From CAZSAT01 sp964604675 (GTDB taxonomy: Bacteria; Myxococcota_A; UBA796; CAJQPC01), in NCBI GenBank assembly GCA_964604675.1, contig CAZSAT010000060.1:1-43002 (forward strand): DNA of 43,002 bases, written 5' to 3'. The position numbers and the translations under genes were made by a program. Below the pieces are notes generated by a model, which saw nothing but the letters and a program-made list of their open reading frames with translations, was not told where the DNA came from and did no database searches. Shown piece after piece: positions 16,217 to 24,673 of this stretch. Position 1 is the first letter of the stretch, and every line of letters begins with the position of its first letter.

Positions 16217-19200
16217 GTGCGAACCTTCGTCGACCGAGGCGGGACCTTCACCGATGTCGTCACCGTGGACGACGGGCGTGTGTCGATCCGCAAGGTGCGG
16301 TCGGACGTGGCCGTCGTCGGAGCGCTCGCCCGTGGTCCGCTGACCTTCGGCACCACCGTGGCGACCAATGCCCTCTTGGAGCGCAGCGGCGTGCCCACGC
16401 TGCTCATCGTCACCGAGGGCTTCGAGGACCTCGTGGCTCTAGGCGACCAGGCGCGCCCCGAGCTCTTCGACCCCGAGGCTCGCTGGCCCGAGCCCCTCTG
16501 CTGTTCCGTGGTGGGGGTGCGTGGCCGCATCGCTTCGGACGGTTCGATCGTGGCGGCGCTCGAGCTTCCCGAGACCTGGCCCTTGGAGGGGATCGAGGCG
16601 GTCGCGGTGGTCCTGGTCAACAGCCACAAGAACCCGGCCCACGAACGCGCGGTCGCGGACGCGCTCTCCGGGGTGTTCGTGGCGCTCGGCCACGAGGTGT
16701 GCCCCGAGCTGGGCTACCTCGCACGGATCGAGACCACTCTGGTCGATGCGGCGATCTCACCGCGCCTTCAGGACGCGCTCGAAGCCGACCGCATCCCAGC
16801 GGACGCGGTCGCCATGCGGTCCGACGGGAGCCTGTGCCCCGGTCGGGCCCTGCGCGCTCCCGACGCCGTGCTGAGCGGACCCGCCGGCGGGGTGCTGGCC
16901 GTGGAGGAGGTCGCGCGGCAGGCGGGCTTCGCGCACGCCGTGGGGCTGGACATGGGGGGGACCAGCACGGACGTGTGCCGCGTGGACGTTGGGCGGCTTC
17001 CTCGACGCGAGGGCGACGTGCGGGTGGCCGGCGTCCGGCTCCGACGCCCGATGCTGGAGGTGGAGACCATCGCCGCTGGCGGCGGCTCGATCCTCGGTCA
17101 CGACGGCGTGCGCCTCTCGGTCGGTCCGGCCAGCGCGGGCGCCGATCCGGGGCCCGCGTGCTACGGCCGTGGCGGACCACCCACCCTGACCGACGCCGCG
17201 CTGGTGTGCGGGCTGGTGGACCCCGAAGCCTTCGAACCGCCCCTCCAACCCGACCTCGTGGTCCTCCCGGCCGACGCCGCGGACTTCCTGGAGGTGGCCC
17301 GGGAAGCGATGGCGCAGGCGGTCCGGCGCATCGCGACGCGACGGGGCGTCGAGCTGCGGGACCACGCCCTGGTGGCCTTCGGCGGCGCGGCGGGCCAGCA
17401 CGCGGCCTGGGTGGCCGAGCGGCTCCAGATCAGCACGGTGCTGGTGCACCCCTGCGCATCGGTCATGAGCGCCTGGGGACAAGGCCTCGCGCGCCGCGAG
17501 GAGCAGGCGGTTGCCGCTGTGTGGGAGCCGATGGACCGGGCGTGGCCCGTGCTCCGTGCCGCGTGGGAGCGCCTGGAGCGCAGCCTGGAGTTGCGCGGCG
17601 AGGTGTCCCGCACGGCCGACGTGCGCCACGCGGGCACGCAACATGCCCTCGAGGTGGCCGGGTCCAGCCAGGAGGAGCTGCTCGCGTCCTTCGTGGGTCT
17701 GCACCGTCAGCGCTTTGGTTTCGACCGGCCCGAGCAGGGCGTGGAGGTCGTCAACGCTCGGGTGAGGGTGCGTGGGCCGGCGCCCGAGCCGCCAGGATCT
17801 TCCGGCGATCCGTGGGGGCTTCCAGAGCGCGTCGTCGGGCCGTGCGTGGTGCGCTGTCCAACGACGAGCGTGGGCGTGCCGGCGGGTTGGACCGCGCGGA
17901 GCAAGGAGGGCGTGTTGTGGCTGGAGCAGGCCGTCCGGTGCCCGCCCCCTGCTCCCACCGAGAGGTCGCCGCTCGCGATCGAGCTCTGGAGCGCGCGCTT
18001 CATGGCCGTGGCCGAGGAAGCTGGCGAGGTGCTGCGGCGCCTGGCGCGCAGCGTGAACATCCGCGAGCGGCTGGACTTCTCCGTGGCGATCTTCGACGGG
18101 CACGGCCGGCTGGTCGCAAACGCCCCGCACATCCCGGTGCACCTCGGCGCGATGGGGCAGACGGTCCGCTCCCTGATCGCCGAGCGGGCGCCCGCTGCCG
18201 GCAGCGTGTGGCTGACCAACGACCCGGCGGCAGGAGGCTCTCACCTGCCGGACCTCACCGTGATCTCCGCCGTGGAAGCGCAGGGCGAGCGCTTCTTCGT
18301 GGCGTCGCGTGGCCACCACGTGGACGTGGGCGGGACAACCCCTGGGTCCATGCCGCCGGACTCGACCCGCCTCGAGGACGAGGGCGTCGTGTTTCGACAC
18401 GTCCCGCTCACCGCGGGCGGGGGGCTCCGGACGGATCTGCTCGAGGTCGTCGCGGCGAGCCGCCGCCCGGACGTCGTCGTGGCCGATCTCGAGGCGCAGG
18501 TGGCGGCGAACGCCCACGCCGTGGCCGGCCTGTCGGCCTTGGGACCGCCGGCCCTCACCGCCCACTGGATGGCCGTGCTCCAGGACGCCTCTGCGGAAGC
18601 GCTGCTCGCCGTGGCTCCTTCCCTCGGTCCGGGCAGGGCTTCGGACAGCATCCACGGCGTGCCGATCGAGGTCTCCGTGGCGTGGACCGGTGAGCGCCTC
18701 CGGATCGACTTCAGCGGCACGGGTGCGCCGCACGCGGGCAACCTGAACGCGCCCACCGCGGTCGTTCGCGCCGCCGTGCTGTACGTGCTCCGGTGCCTGG
18801 CTGGGCGTTGGCTGCCACTGAACGAGGGCGCGCTCCGTCCTGTGGAGCTGATCGTGCCCAGCCCCTCCTTGCTCGCGCCGCCCGTGGGGGTGGCCGTGGT
18901 CGGCGGCAACGTCGAGACCAGCCAGCGGATCGTGGACGTGCTCTTTGCGGCCCTCGGCGTGCGGGCGTCCGGCCCCGGGACGATGAACAACCTCACCCTC
19001 GGAGGCGAGGGCTGGTCGCTCTACGAGACGCTCGGGGGTGGGGAGGGTGCCTCGGCCGCTGGCCCGGGCGCGAGCGGTCGGCAGGTCGCGATGACGAACA
19101 CGCGCATCACCGACGTGGAGGTGGTCGAAGCGCGCCTGCCCCTCCGCGTGCGGGCGTTCCGCCTCCGACCCGCCAGCGGTGGCCTCGGAGTGCACCGCGG

Positions 19201-19486
19201 GGGCGATGGGCTGGTGCGCACCGTGGAGGCCCTGTCGGCGTGCTCAGCGGCGGTCCTGGCCACCCGGCGCCACCAGGGCGCGCCGGGGCTCGGCGGGGAG
19301 CCGGGACAGCCGGGGCACGACCGCCTCTGCATCGACGGAGTGTGGCGCGACTGGGACGGCTCGTCGGTCGGCCTCCAGCCCGGCGACCAGGTCGAGGTGC
19401 AGACGCCCGGCGGCGGCGGCTGGTCGCCTCAGGGAGCGGGCGGCGGGGTCGTGGGGCCGCAGAGCCCCATCGGGACCGAGTCGTAG
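16217..19486 (+). CDS. 5-oxoprolinase / hydantoinase family, fused A and B subunits
   Basis: 1089 aa, GTG start directly after the lipoprotein stop. The HyuA-like half (about 1-550) has the ATPase motifs FVDRGGTFTDVV near the N-terminus and GLDMGGTSTDVCR near residue 242. The HyuB-like half starts near 583 (LAIELWSARFMAVAEEAG) and includes SVAIFDGHGRLVANAPHIPV and a C-terminal PGGGGW. The DRGGTFTD and DMGGTSTD forms favour the OplAH type (ATP-driven opening of 5-oxo-L-proline to glutamate), but the protein is shorter than the usual roughly 1200-1290 aa, so the exact lactam or hydantoin substrate is uncertain. Its 3' end overlaps the convergent phospholipase-D gene by 58 bp. Confidence 0.85.
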   Translation: MRTFVDRGGTFTDVVTVDDGRVSIRKVRSDVAVVGALARGPLTFGTTVATNALLERSGVPTLLIVTEGFEDLVALGDQARPELFDPEARWPEPLCCSVVGVRGRIASDGSIVAALELPETWPLEGIEAVAVVLVNSHKNPAHERAVADALSGVFVALGHEVCPELGYLARIETTLVDAAISPRLQDALEADRIPADAVAMRSDGSLCPGRALRAPDAVLSGPAGGVLAVEEVARQAGFAHAVGLDMGGTSTDVCRVDVGRLPRREGDVRVAGVRLRRPMLEVETIAAGGGSILGHDGVRLSVGPASAGADPGPACYGRGGPPTLTDAALVCGLVDPEAFEPPLQPDLVVLPADAADFLEVAREAMAQAVRRIATRRGVELRDHALVAFGGAAGQHAAWVAERLQISTVLVHPCASVMSAWGQGLARREEQAVAAVWEPMDRAWPVLRAAWERLERSLELRGEVSRTADVRHAGTQHALEVAGSSQEELLASFVGLHRQRFGFDRPEQGVEVVNARVRVRGPAPEPPGSSGDPWGLPERVVGPCVVRCPTTSVGVPAGWTARSKEGVLWLEQAVRCPPPAPTERSPLAIELWSARFMAVAEEAGEVLRRLARSVNIRERLDFSVAIFDGHGRLVANAPHIPVHLGAMGQTVRSLIAERAPAAGSVWLTNDPAAGGSHLPDLTVISAVEAQGERFFVASRGHHVDVGGTTPGSMPPDSTRLEDEGVVFRHVPLTAGGGLRTDLLEVVAASRRPDVVVADLEAQVAANAHAVAGLSALGPPALTAHWMAVLQDASAEALLAVAPSLGPGRASDSIHGVPIEVSVAWTGERLRIDFSGTGAPHAGNLNAPTAVVRAAVLYVLRCLAGRWLPLNEGALRPVELIVPSPSLLAPPVGVAVVGGNVETSQRIVDVLFAALGVRASGPGTMNNLTLGGEGWSLYETLGGGEGASAAGPGASGRQVAMTNTRITDVEVVEARLPLRVRAFRLRPASGGLGVHRGGDGLVRTVEALSACSAAVLATRRHQGAPGLGGEPGQPGHDRLCIDGVWRDWDGSSVGLQPGDQVEVQTPGGGGWSPQGAGGGVVGPQSPIGTES

Positions 19487-20538
19487 CTGCCGGAGGTGTG
19501 CGGCACGGCTTCGCGGGCCCGACGGCAGAACTCGCGCTGGTACCGGCCCGCGAGGGGGCTGTCGGTCATCACGAGGAGGTCTTCGTCGTTGTACTCGTTG
19601 CCCGACGTCGACCAGTTCATCGACCCGGTCACCAGCACCCGACGGTCCGCCACCAGGACCTTGTGGTGGAGCTTTCCGCCCGCCAGTCCGTCGGTGTTCT
19701 CGTTGCCATCGATGAAGACCGGCAGCCCCGCCTCGGCCGCGGCCTCGTCCACGCTGTAGCTGCCGTAGGCCTGGCTCTCGTCGAAGATGCCGGCCACGGT
19801 CACGCCGCGGCCCTGGGCCGCCACCAGGGCTTCGAGCACGTCGGTGCGTGTGAAGGAGAAGACCATGAACACGAGCGTGTCCTGGGCTGCCTCGATGACC
19901 TCGATGAGGCGATCGACCGGCTCGTGTTGGGGGGAGAACCAAGCCTCGATCGTGCTGCCCATCAGCCGGTGGGCGACGATCGCATCGACCTCGCCCTCCT
20001 TGTTCCGCCCGAACACACCGTCGGCCATCTGGTCGAAGGTCGCGGTGTAGTCGGCGGCCAGCCCGGCGTGGCTGACGCGCAACCCGTTGTTGTTGTTCCT
20101 GTAGTGGCCGGTCCAGGTCCAGTTGGTCGAGCCCGTCCACACGTGCTCGCCGTCCACGACCGCGAACTTGTGGTGCATGATCCGGTCGCCAGCCGGCCGC
20201 AAGCTCACCTCGATGCCCGCGGTCTCGAGCGCTTCGTAGCCCTCGGCCTCGTCTTCGTCGCCGACGACGCGGACGTGCACGGCTCGCTGCTGTGCGGCCA
20301 GGATCGCTTCGATCAGCGGCTCGTGATCCAGGTCGTAGATCGCCAGGTCGGCGGTGGCGGTGGCGCTGTCGAGGAGCTCCACCAGGGCATCGTCGACCAG
20401 GGCGTCGCGCTCCTCCCCGTCGGCGGTGCCGGGGGAGGTGAAGAAGGCGTCGAGGGGGGCCTGCTCGCGTCCGACGGCGGTCTCGGAGACCTCCAGAGCG
20501 GTGCTGGGGGCGCAGGCGAAGAACAAGAAGGGGATCAC
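19429..20538 (-). CDS. Phospholipase D-fold lipoprotein
   Basis: 369 aa, GTG start with GAGG 5 nt upstream; there is no other start before the upstream stop. VIPFLFFAC is an 8-residue uncharged signal before Cys9. Two complete HKD motifs are present: H122-x-K124-x4-D129 followed by GSTNW, and H291-x-K293-x4-D298 followed by GSMNW. The two-HKD layout matches the cardiolipin-synthase/phospholipase-D/bacterial-nuclease superfamily. Export as a lipoprotein favours an extracytoplasmic phosphodiesterase or nuclease over cardiolipin synthase, which normally has transmembrane helices. Substrate unknown. Confidence 0.85.
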   Translation of the reverse strand: MIPFLFFACAPSTALEVSETAVGREQAPLDAFFTSPGTADGEERDALVDDALVELLDSATATADLAIYDLDHEPLIEAILAAQQRAVHVRVVGDEDEAEGYEALETAGIEVSLRPAGDRIMHHKFAVVDGEHVWTGSTNWTWTGHYRNNNNGLRVSHAGLAADYTATFDQMADGVFGRNKEGEVDAIVAHRLMGSTIEAWFSPQHEPVDRLIEVIEAAQDTLVFMVFSFTRTDVLEALVAAQGRGVTVAGIFDESQAYGSYSVDEAAAEAGLPVFIDGNENTDGLAGGKLHHKVLVADRRVLVTGSMNWSTSGNEYNDEDLLVMTDSPLAGRYQREFCRRAREAVPHTSGSYDSVPMGLCGPTTPPPAP

Positions 20539-20627
20539 GCGAGCCTCGTGGGGTGGGTCGCGTGAGGAAACGGCACACCGGACCGCGCGCTTGACCCCTC
20601 TGGCTCACAGACCCCCACAAGAGCCGG

Positions 20628-20636
20628 TGATACGGT
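20628..20636 (+). promoter_or_regulatory. Possible extended -10 (TGATACGGT)
   Basis: TG-A-TACGGT fits an extended -10 pattern, 23 nt before the GTG of the radical SAM gene. The nearby TTGACC at 20591 is too far away to pair with it. Confidence 0.35.
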
Positions 20637-20659
20637 GATCGGGCTCTCTCGGAGGCTGC

Positions 20660-22072
20660 GTGCGCGTCCTGCTCATCAACCCGGCGATGAACCTGCAGAA
20701 GCTGGGCCGCTTCGCCGGGCTGCTGGAGCCCATGCCGTGCATCGGACTGGCCTACATCGCGGCGGCGCTCGAGGAGCACGGCTGCCACGTGCGCGCCGTG
20801 GACATGTTCGCAGACCGCTTGACAGCGGCAGATGTGGTCGATCGCGCGGAACGCTTCAAGCCGGACCTGATCGGCATGACCGTGCTGACGCCCTCGGCCC
20901 CGGTCTGCGAGGTGCTGGCCGCCATGATCCGGCGGCGGGTGCCCGAGGCGCAGATCGTCTGGGGCGGCGTGCACGCCGACGTCTTCGGCGGCGAGATCGT
21001 GAAGCGCGACCACGCGGACTTCGTGGTGCACGGCGACGGCGAGGTCACTGTCCGGGAGCTGGTCGACGCCCTGTCGGGCCAGGGAGACTTCGCCGACGTC
21101 GACGGGCTCACGTGGCGCAGCCGCGACGGGCAGGTGGTCACGAACAAGGCCAGGACCTTGAACCGAGACCTCGACAGCCTTCCGTACCCGGCGTGGCACC
21201 TGTTTCCGGTCCACCGCTACGGCTTGCTGCCCTTCGCCGACATCGCCAAGCCGGTGCTCACCATCTCGGGCTCACGGGGCTGCCCCTACCGCTGCGACTA
21301 CTGCTCGCTGATCCACACCGGTGGCAAGACCTTCCGGCGCAGGGACCCGATCAAGATCGTCGACGAGTACGAGCACCTCGTGGAGCGCTTCGGCGTGAAG
21401 CAGATCGGCTTCATCGATCCGATCTTCCCGCTGGTGAAGAAGGATCTCGGGCCGCTCTGCGACGAGATCGTGAGGCGCGGACTCGACAAGAAGTGCGTGT
21501 GGCTCTCCGAGACCCGCGCCGACCGGCTCGACGAGGAGACCTGCGAGACCATGTACCGGGGCGGCTGCCGCCGGGTGCTCATGGGGCTCGAGAGCGGCAG
21601 CGACCTGCTCCTGGGCAACGTGAACAAGACCCTGAAGACCGACGCCGTCCGCATCGGTGTGGAGAACGCCCGGAAGGCCGGCATCCAGACCGTGGGCCTG
21701 TTCATGCTCGGCCTGCCCGGTGAGACCCCCGAGACCTCGAACGAGACCATCGACTTCGCGATCGACCTCGACCTCGACTTCGCCAAGTTCGCGGTCACCG
21801 TGCCGTTCCCGGGCTCGAAGCTCTTCGAGGATCGGTGGCAGAAGACCCTGTTCCGAGACGACTGGGAGAACTACACCACCTTCAACCCCGATCCCGATCT
21901 GCTCATCTACCACCCGCACGGCTACGACCCGCGCGAGCTCGTGAAGATGCAGGCGCGCGCCATGCGGAAGTTCTACTTCCGCCCGCGTCAGATCAAGAAG
22001 CAGCTCGTGGAGCTCAAGACCCTCACGCCGAAGATGGTGCTCCAGGGCCTGTACGGGATCGCCGCGACCTGA
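20660..22072 (+). CDS. B12-binding-domain radical SAM protein
   Basis: 470 aa, GTG start. Residues about 1-140 form a cobalamin-binding-like Rossmann domain (MRVLLINPAMN; IVWGGVHADVFGGE; FVVHGDGEVTVREL) without the canonical D-x-H-x-x-G. The radical SAM core follows, with the 4Fe-4S cysteines C208, C212 and C215 in RGCPYRCDYC, GLESGSD and LFMLGLPGET. This is the architecture of the BchE/HpnJ-like methylase and cyclase group. Products in this group range from methylation of unactivated carbons to ring formation, so the substrate cannot be assigned. It is followed by a small exported protein. Confidence 0.88.
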   Translation: MRVLLINPAMNLQKLGRFAGLLEPMPCIGLAYIAAALEEHGCHVRAVDMFADRLTAADVVDRAERFKPDLIGMTVLTPSAPVCEVLAAMIRRRVPEAQIVWGGVHADVFGGEIVKRDHADFVVHGDGEVTVRELVDALSGQGDFADVDGLTWRSRDGQVVTNKARTLNRDLDSLPYPAWHLFPVHRYGLLPFADIAKPVLTISGSRGCPYRCDYCSLIHTGGKTFRRRDPIKIVDEYEHLVERFGVKQIGFIDPIFPLVKKDLGPLCDEIVRRGLDKKCVWLSETRADRLDEETCETMYRGGCRRVLMGLESGSDLLLGNVNKTLKTDAVRIGVENARKAGIQTVGLFMLGLPGETPETSNETIDFAIDLDLDFAKFAVTVPFPGSKLFEDRWQKTLFRDDWENYTTFNPDPDLLIYHPHGYDPRELVKMQARAMRKFYFRPRQIKKQLVELKTLTPKMVLQGLYGIAAT

Positions 22073-22082
22073 GGTCGGACGC

Positions 22083-22091
22083 TGATAGAGT
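22083..22091 (+). promoter_or_regulatory. Possible extended -10 (TGATAGAGT)
   Basis: TG-A-TAGAGT is located 20 nt before the ATG at 22112, directly after the radical SAM stop. Confidence 0.35.
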
Positions 22092-22111
22092 CCCTGCAAC
22101 CGGAGGACTCC

Positions 22112-22588
22112 ATGAAGCGTCTGCTCGCTGCCACCGCCCTGCTCCTCACACCCGGTCTCGCCCAGGCCGGCGTCGGCACCAGCTACGGCCTGGGGGGCTT
22201 CTCGCTCTTCGGTTCGGCCAACACCTGGTACCTGCCCTCGGTCGATGTGCGTTCGCCGACCATGCACCTGCAGATCCGCGCGCTCGACACGCTCGCGAAC
22301 CTGGCGAACGAGGACATCTACCTGGCGGGCAGCTACTGGATGCCCATGGTGGCGCAGGACCTCGGGAATGGTTCGGTGGTCGTGCAGCCTGGTGGCACCG
22401 CGATCCTCGCGAACCAGGTGGACTGGGGCATCGGCCTGCTCGGCGGCGCGCGTGTGGGCGCCGAGTGGGAGGACCAGGCGGGCATCGGCGTGTACGTGGT
22501 CCCGCAGCTGGGCATCGCCTACGACGACCCCAACGTCGATGTCATCTTCTCCGGCGCGGTCGAGATCAGCGTGTGGCTGGACAGCTGA
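22112..22588 (+). CDS. Small exported protein, possible outer-membrane beta-barrel
   Basis: 158 aa with a classical signal peptide (MKRLLAATALLLTPGLAQA, cleaved before GVG), the only exported protein in the window with a clearly charged n-region. A GGAGG ribosome site precedes the ATG. The mature part alternates Gly/aromatic and hydrophobic residues (GVGTSYGLGGFSLFGSANTW; GIGLLGGARVGAEW), as in small beta-barrels. No family recognised. It ends 8 bp from the convergent EF-hand protein gene. Confidence 0.7.
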   Translation: MKRLLAATALLLTPGLAQAGVGTSYGLGGFSLFGSANTWYLPSVDVRSPTMHLQIRALDTLANLANEDIYLAGSYWMPMVAQDLGNGSVVVQPGGTAILANQVDWGIGLLGGARVGAEWEDQAGIGVYVVPQLGIAYDDPNVDVIFSGAVEISVWLDS

Positions 22589-22596
22589 TCGGCGCT

Positions 22597-24639
22597 CTAA
22601 CCGAGCCAGATCCACCCGGCGAGGGCCGAGGTCAGCACGAGCAGGGTGGCGAAGAGCGCCACGCGCCAGCGCGGCGCCTCGTGGGCCTCGCGTGCGCTCC
22701 GCCGGAAGGCCACGAGCAGCTCGCCATGGCTCAGCTGCGCGCCCTCCGGGAGTGGCGGCGTGCGCGTGAACACCGGTCCCGCCCACCGCGGCAAGCGCAT
22801 CTTCTCGTTGATCGCCCAGCCGCTCGCCTCCAGCACGATGCCGAGGTCGCGCTGGGCCAGCTTCCAGGCCGCTGCCACCACCGCCGGCAGGGTCATCACG
22901 GCCACCAGGATGGCCACGTTGCGCAGGAGCGCCGTGGCCTCCAGCTCCGAGAGCGTCTTCGCGATGTAGGCGGCCGAGCTCGACAACGCAGCAACCGCCA
23001 CGCCACCGTTGACCAGCATGTTCTTGGTGCCCTCGCCCCCGGTCTCCTTCTCGATCTCGGTGAGGCGCGCGTCGGAGAAGCTCTTCAGCCGCGCAGCGAT
23101 CATCCCCCCGAGCCTTGCGAAGGGCCGCGAGATCGCCTCCCACAAGGAGATGGGGTTGTCGAGCAGCTGCACGACCACGGCGTCGAGTACCCGCCCTTCA
23201 CGGTCGATGAACACCCCGCGCTTGCCGTCGAAGAGCCGCCCCTTCCACCGCGAGGTCACCGCCACGGCCACCTCGTAGGGCTCGGGCGCCTCGACGCGCA
23301 CGTACATGAGGAAGATCTGGCCCTCGAGCGCCTTCTTCACGTGGTCGGCGCGGTGGGTGACCCGCAGCGCGAGGTCGAAGCGGCGCCCGTCCATCACGAG
23401 CGTGCCCTGCTCCAGCATCGAGCGGACCTTGGGGTCGTAGAAGCGGGGGAAGGAGACGAAGTTGTTGCAGAGCTCCAGCAGGTCGCGCTGGTAGACCAGC
23501 AGGCGCTCCACCGAGGCCATCTGCTCAAGCTCGTCGGCGACCTCCTTGTCGAAGGCGACCAGGCGCCGCAGGGTGTCGGCGTAGCGTGGCTCGCCGACGT
23601 AGCGGCTCAGGGTCTCCCCGCCGAGGGTGCGCACCGGGTGGCTGGGTTCGGACGCCCGCCACGCCGCGTACGGCGCGAGCCAGGCCTGGATCCTGGCCCA
23701 GCGGCGCGCGTCGAGCCGCGCTGGAGGCTCGAGCCGCGCATGCACCTGCTGCAGGAAGCCCTCCAGCCGCTCTTGCCACGCCGGATTCACCCAGCCCGCG
23801 TCGTCCAGCACGGGCACGAGGTCGGCGAGCGGGGCCGCCTCGAGGGTGGCTGCGGCGTCGGAGAGGGCGGCGAGCGCGTCGTCCCCGAGCTTCAGCTGTT
23901 CGCGCACGCGGGGATCGAAGGTGGCGAGCTCGCCGAGCCGGAACCAGTCGTCGAGCTTCGCTGAGATGGCAGACAGGGCGCTCCACGCGGCGGCGGTGTC
24001 GTCGCCGAGCGGCCAGATCTCCGGCTGGTTCACCGGTGCCTCGGCCCAGGTCAGCCAGGCGCCCGCGTGCTCCAGGAACGCGTCGAGGTGGGCCTCTTCC
24101 ACGCCCTCGGTGCCACTGGCGTCGCCCGCGGACCCCACGGTGCGGACGAGGTCGCGTACGAAGGTCTGCAGGTCGGCGTCCTGGACCGCGCTCGGGGGGA
24201 TCACGCCGTCGCCGTTGGTGGCCCCGCCCGCCATGATCTTCTTCCGGTCCCGGACCTGGTCGAGCCCGATGGAGCGCGCGTCGGGCTGGTTCAGGTTCGC
24301 GAGGATCTGGACGGCTGCAGCGTGCAGCGCCTCGCCGCTGGCATGGCTCGTGTCGATCGAGGCCAGCTGGAGCCGGTCGGCCCCCAGCTGTGAGGTGTCC
24401 GCGAGGTGGCGTCGGAGCCAGGCGACCGCCGCCTTGAGCTCGTCGGGGCCGATGCGGCCGGTGCCGCCGGCGTCCACGAAGGCGAGCAGTCCTTCGTCTG
24501 CAACCAGGCCGTCGAGGGGTGCGGAGGTCGCCAGCCAACGGGATGGGTCGAGCCTCAGCAGGTGGTCGAGGTCCGCGGGTCCGTCGATCACCAGCTGGTA
24601 GCTGCCGCCGAGGCGTCGGAAGCGGGGAGGGGAGCTCAT
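22597..24639 (-). CDS. EF-hand-containing membrane protein, conserved hypothetical
   Basis: 680 aa. An EF-hand-like loop occurs early (FVDAGGTGRIGPDELKAAV, about 53-71), and ATNGDGVIPPSAV (about 140-152) may be a second. The middle is helical and acidic. A conserved block, ELCNNFVSFPRFYDP near residue 400 followed by MLEQGTLVMDGRRFDLALRV, recalls a widespread uncharacterised bacterial family. The C-terminal third has hydrophobic segments around 545-595 and a final helix WRVALFATLLVLTSALAGWI. A membrane-anchored calcium-responsive protein is a reasonable guess; function unknown. It is divergent from the sulfatase-like gene, with 34 bp between start codons. Confidence 0.75.
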   Translation of the reverse strand: MSSPPRFRRLGGSYQLVIDGPADLDHLLRLDPSRWLATSAPLDGLVADEGLLAFVDAGGTGRIGPDELKAAVAWLRRHLADTSQLGADRLQLASIDTSHASGEALHAAAVQILANLNQPDARSIGLDQVRDRKKIMAGGATNGDGVIPPSAVQDADLQTFVRDLVRTVGSAGDASGTEGVEEAHLDAFLEHAGAWLTWAEAPVNQPEIWPLGDDTAAAWSALSAISAKLDDWFRLGELATFDPRVREQLKLGDDALAALSDAAATLEAAPLADLVPVLDDAGWVNPAWQERLEGFLQQVHARLEPPARLDARRWARIQAWLAPYAAWRASEPSHPVRTLGGETLSRYVGEPRYADTLRRLVAFDKEVADELEQMASVERLLVYQRDLLELCNNFVSFPRFYDPKVRSMLEQGTLVMDGRRFDLALRVTHRADHVKKALEGQIFLMYVRVEAPEPYEVAVAVTSRWKGRLFDGKRGVFIDREGRVLDAVVVQLLDNPISLWEAISRPFARLGGMIAARLKSFSDARLTEIEKETGGEGTKNMLVNGGVAVAALSSSAAYIAKTLSELEATALLRNVAILVAVMTLPAVVAAAWKLAQRDLGIVLEASGWAINEKMRLPRWAGPVFTRTPPLPEGAQLSHGELLVAFRRSAREAHEAPRWRVALFATLLVLTSALAGWIWLG

Positions 24640-24673
24640 CCCGTCGCTCTATCGCGCCGGATACACGCGCTGG

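Noticed and set aside
16757..19195. 812-codon minus-strand open frame opposite the oxoprolinase
   Set aside because: Shadow frame; the plus strand carries both conserved ATPase motifs and the HyuB half.
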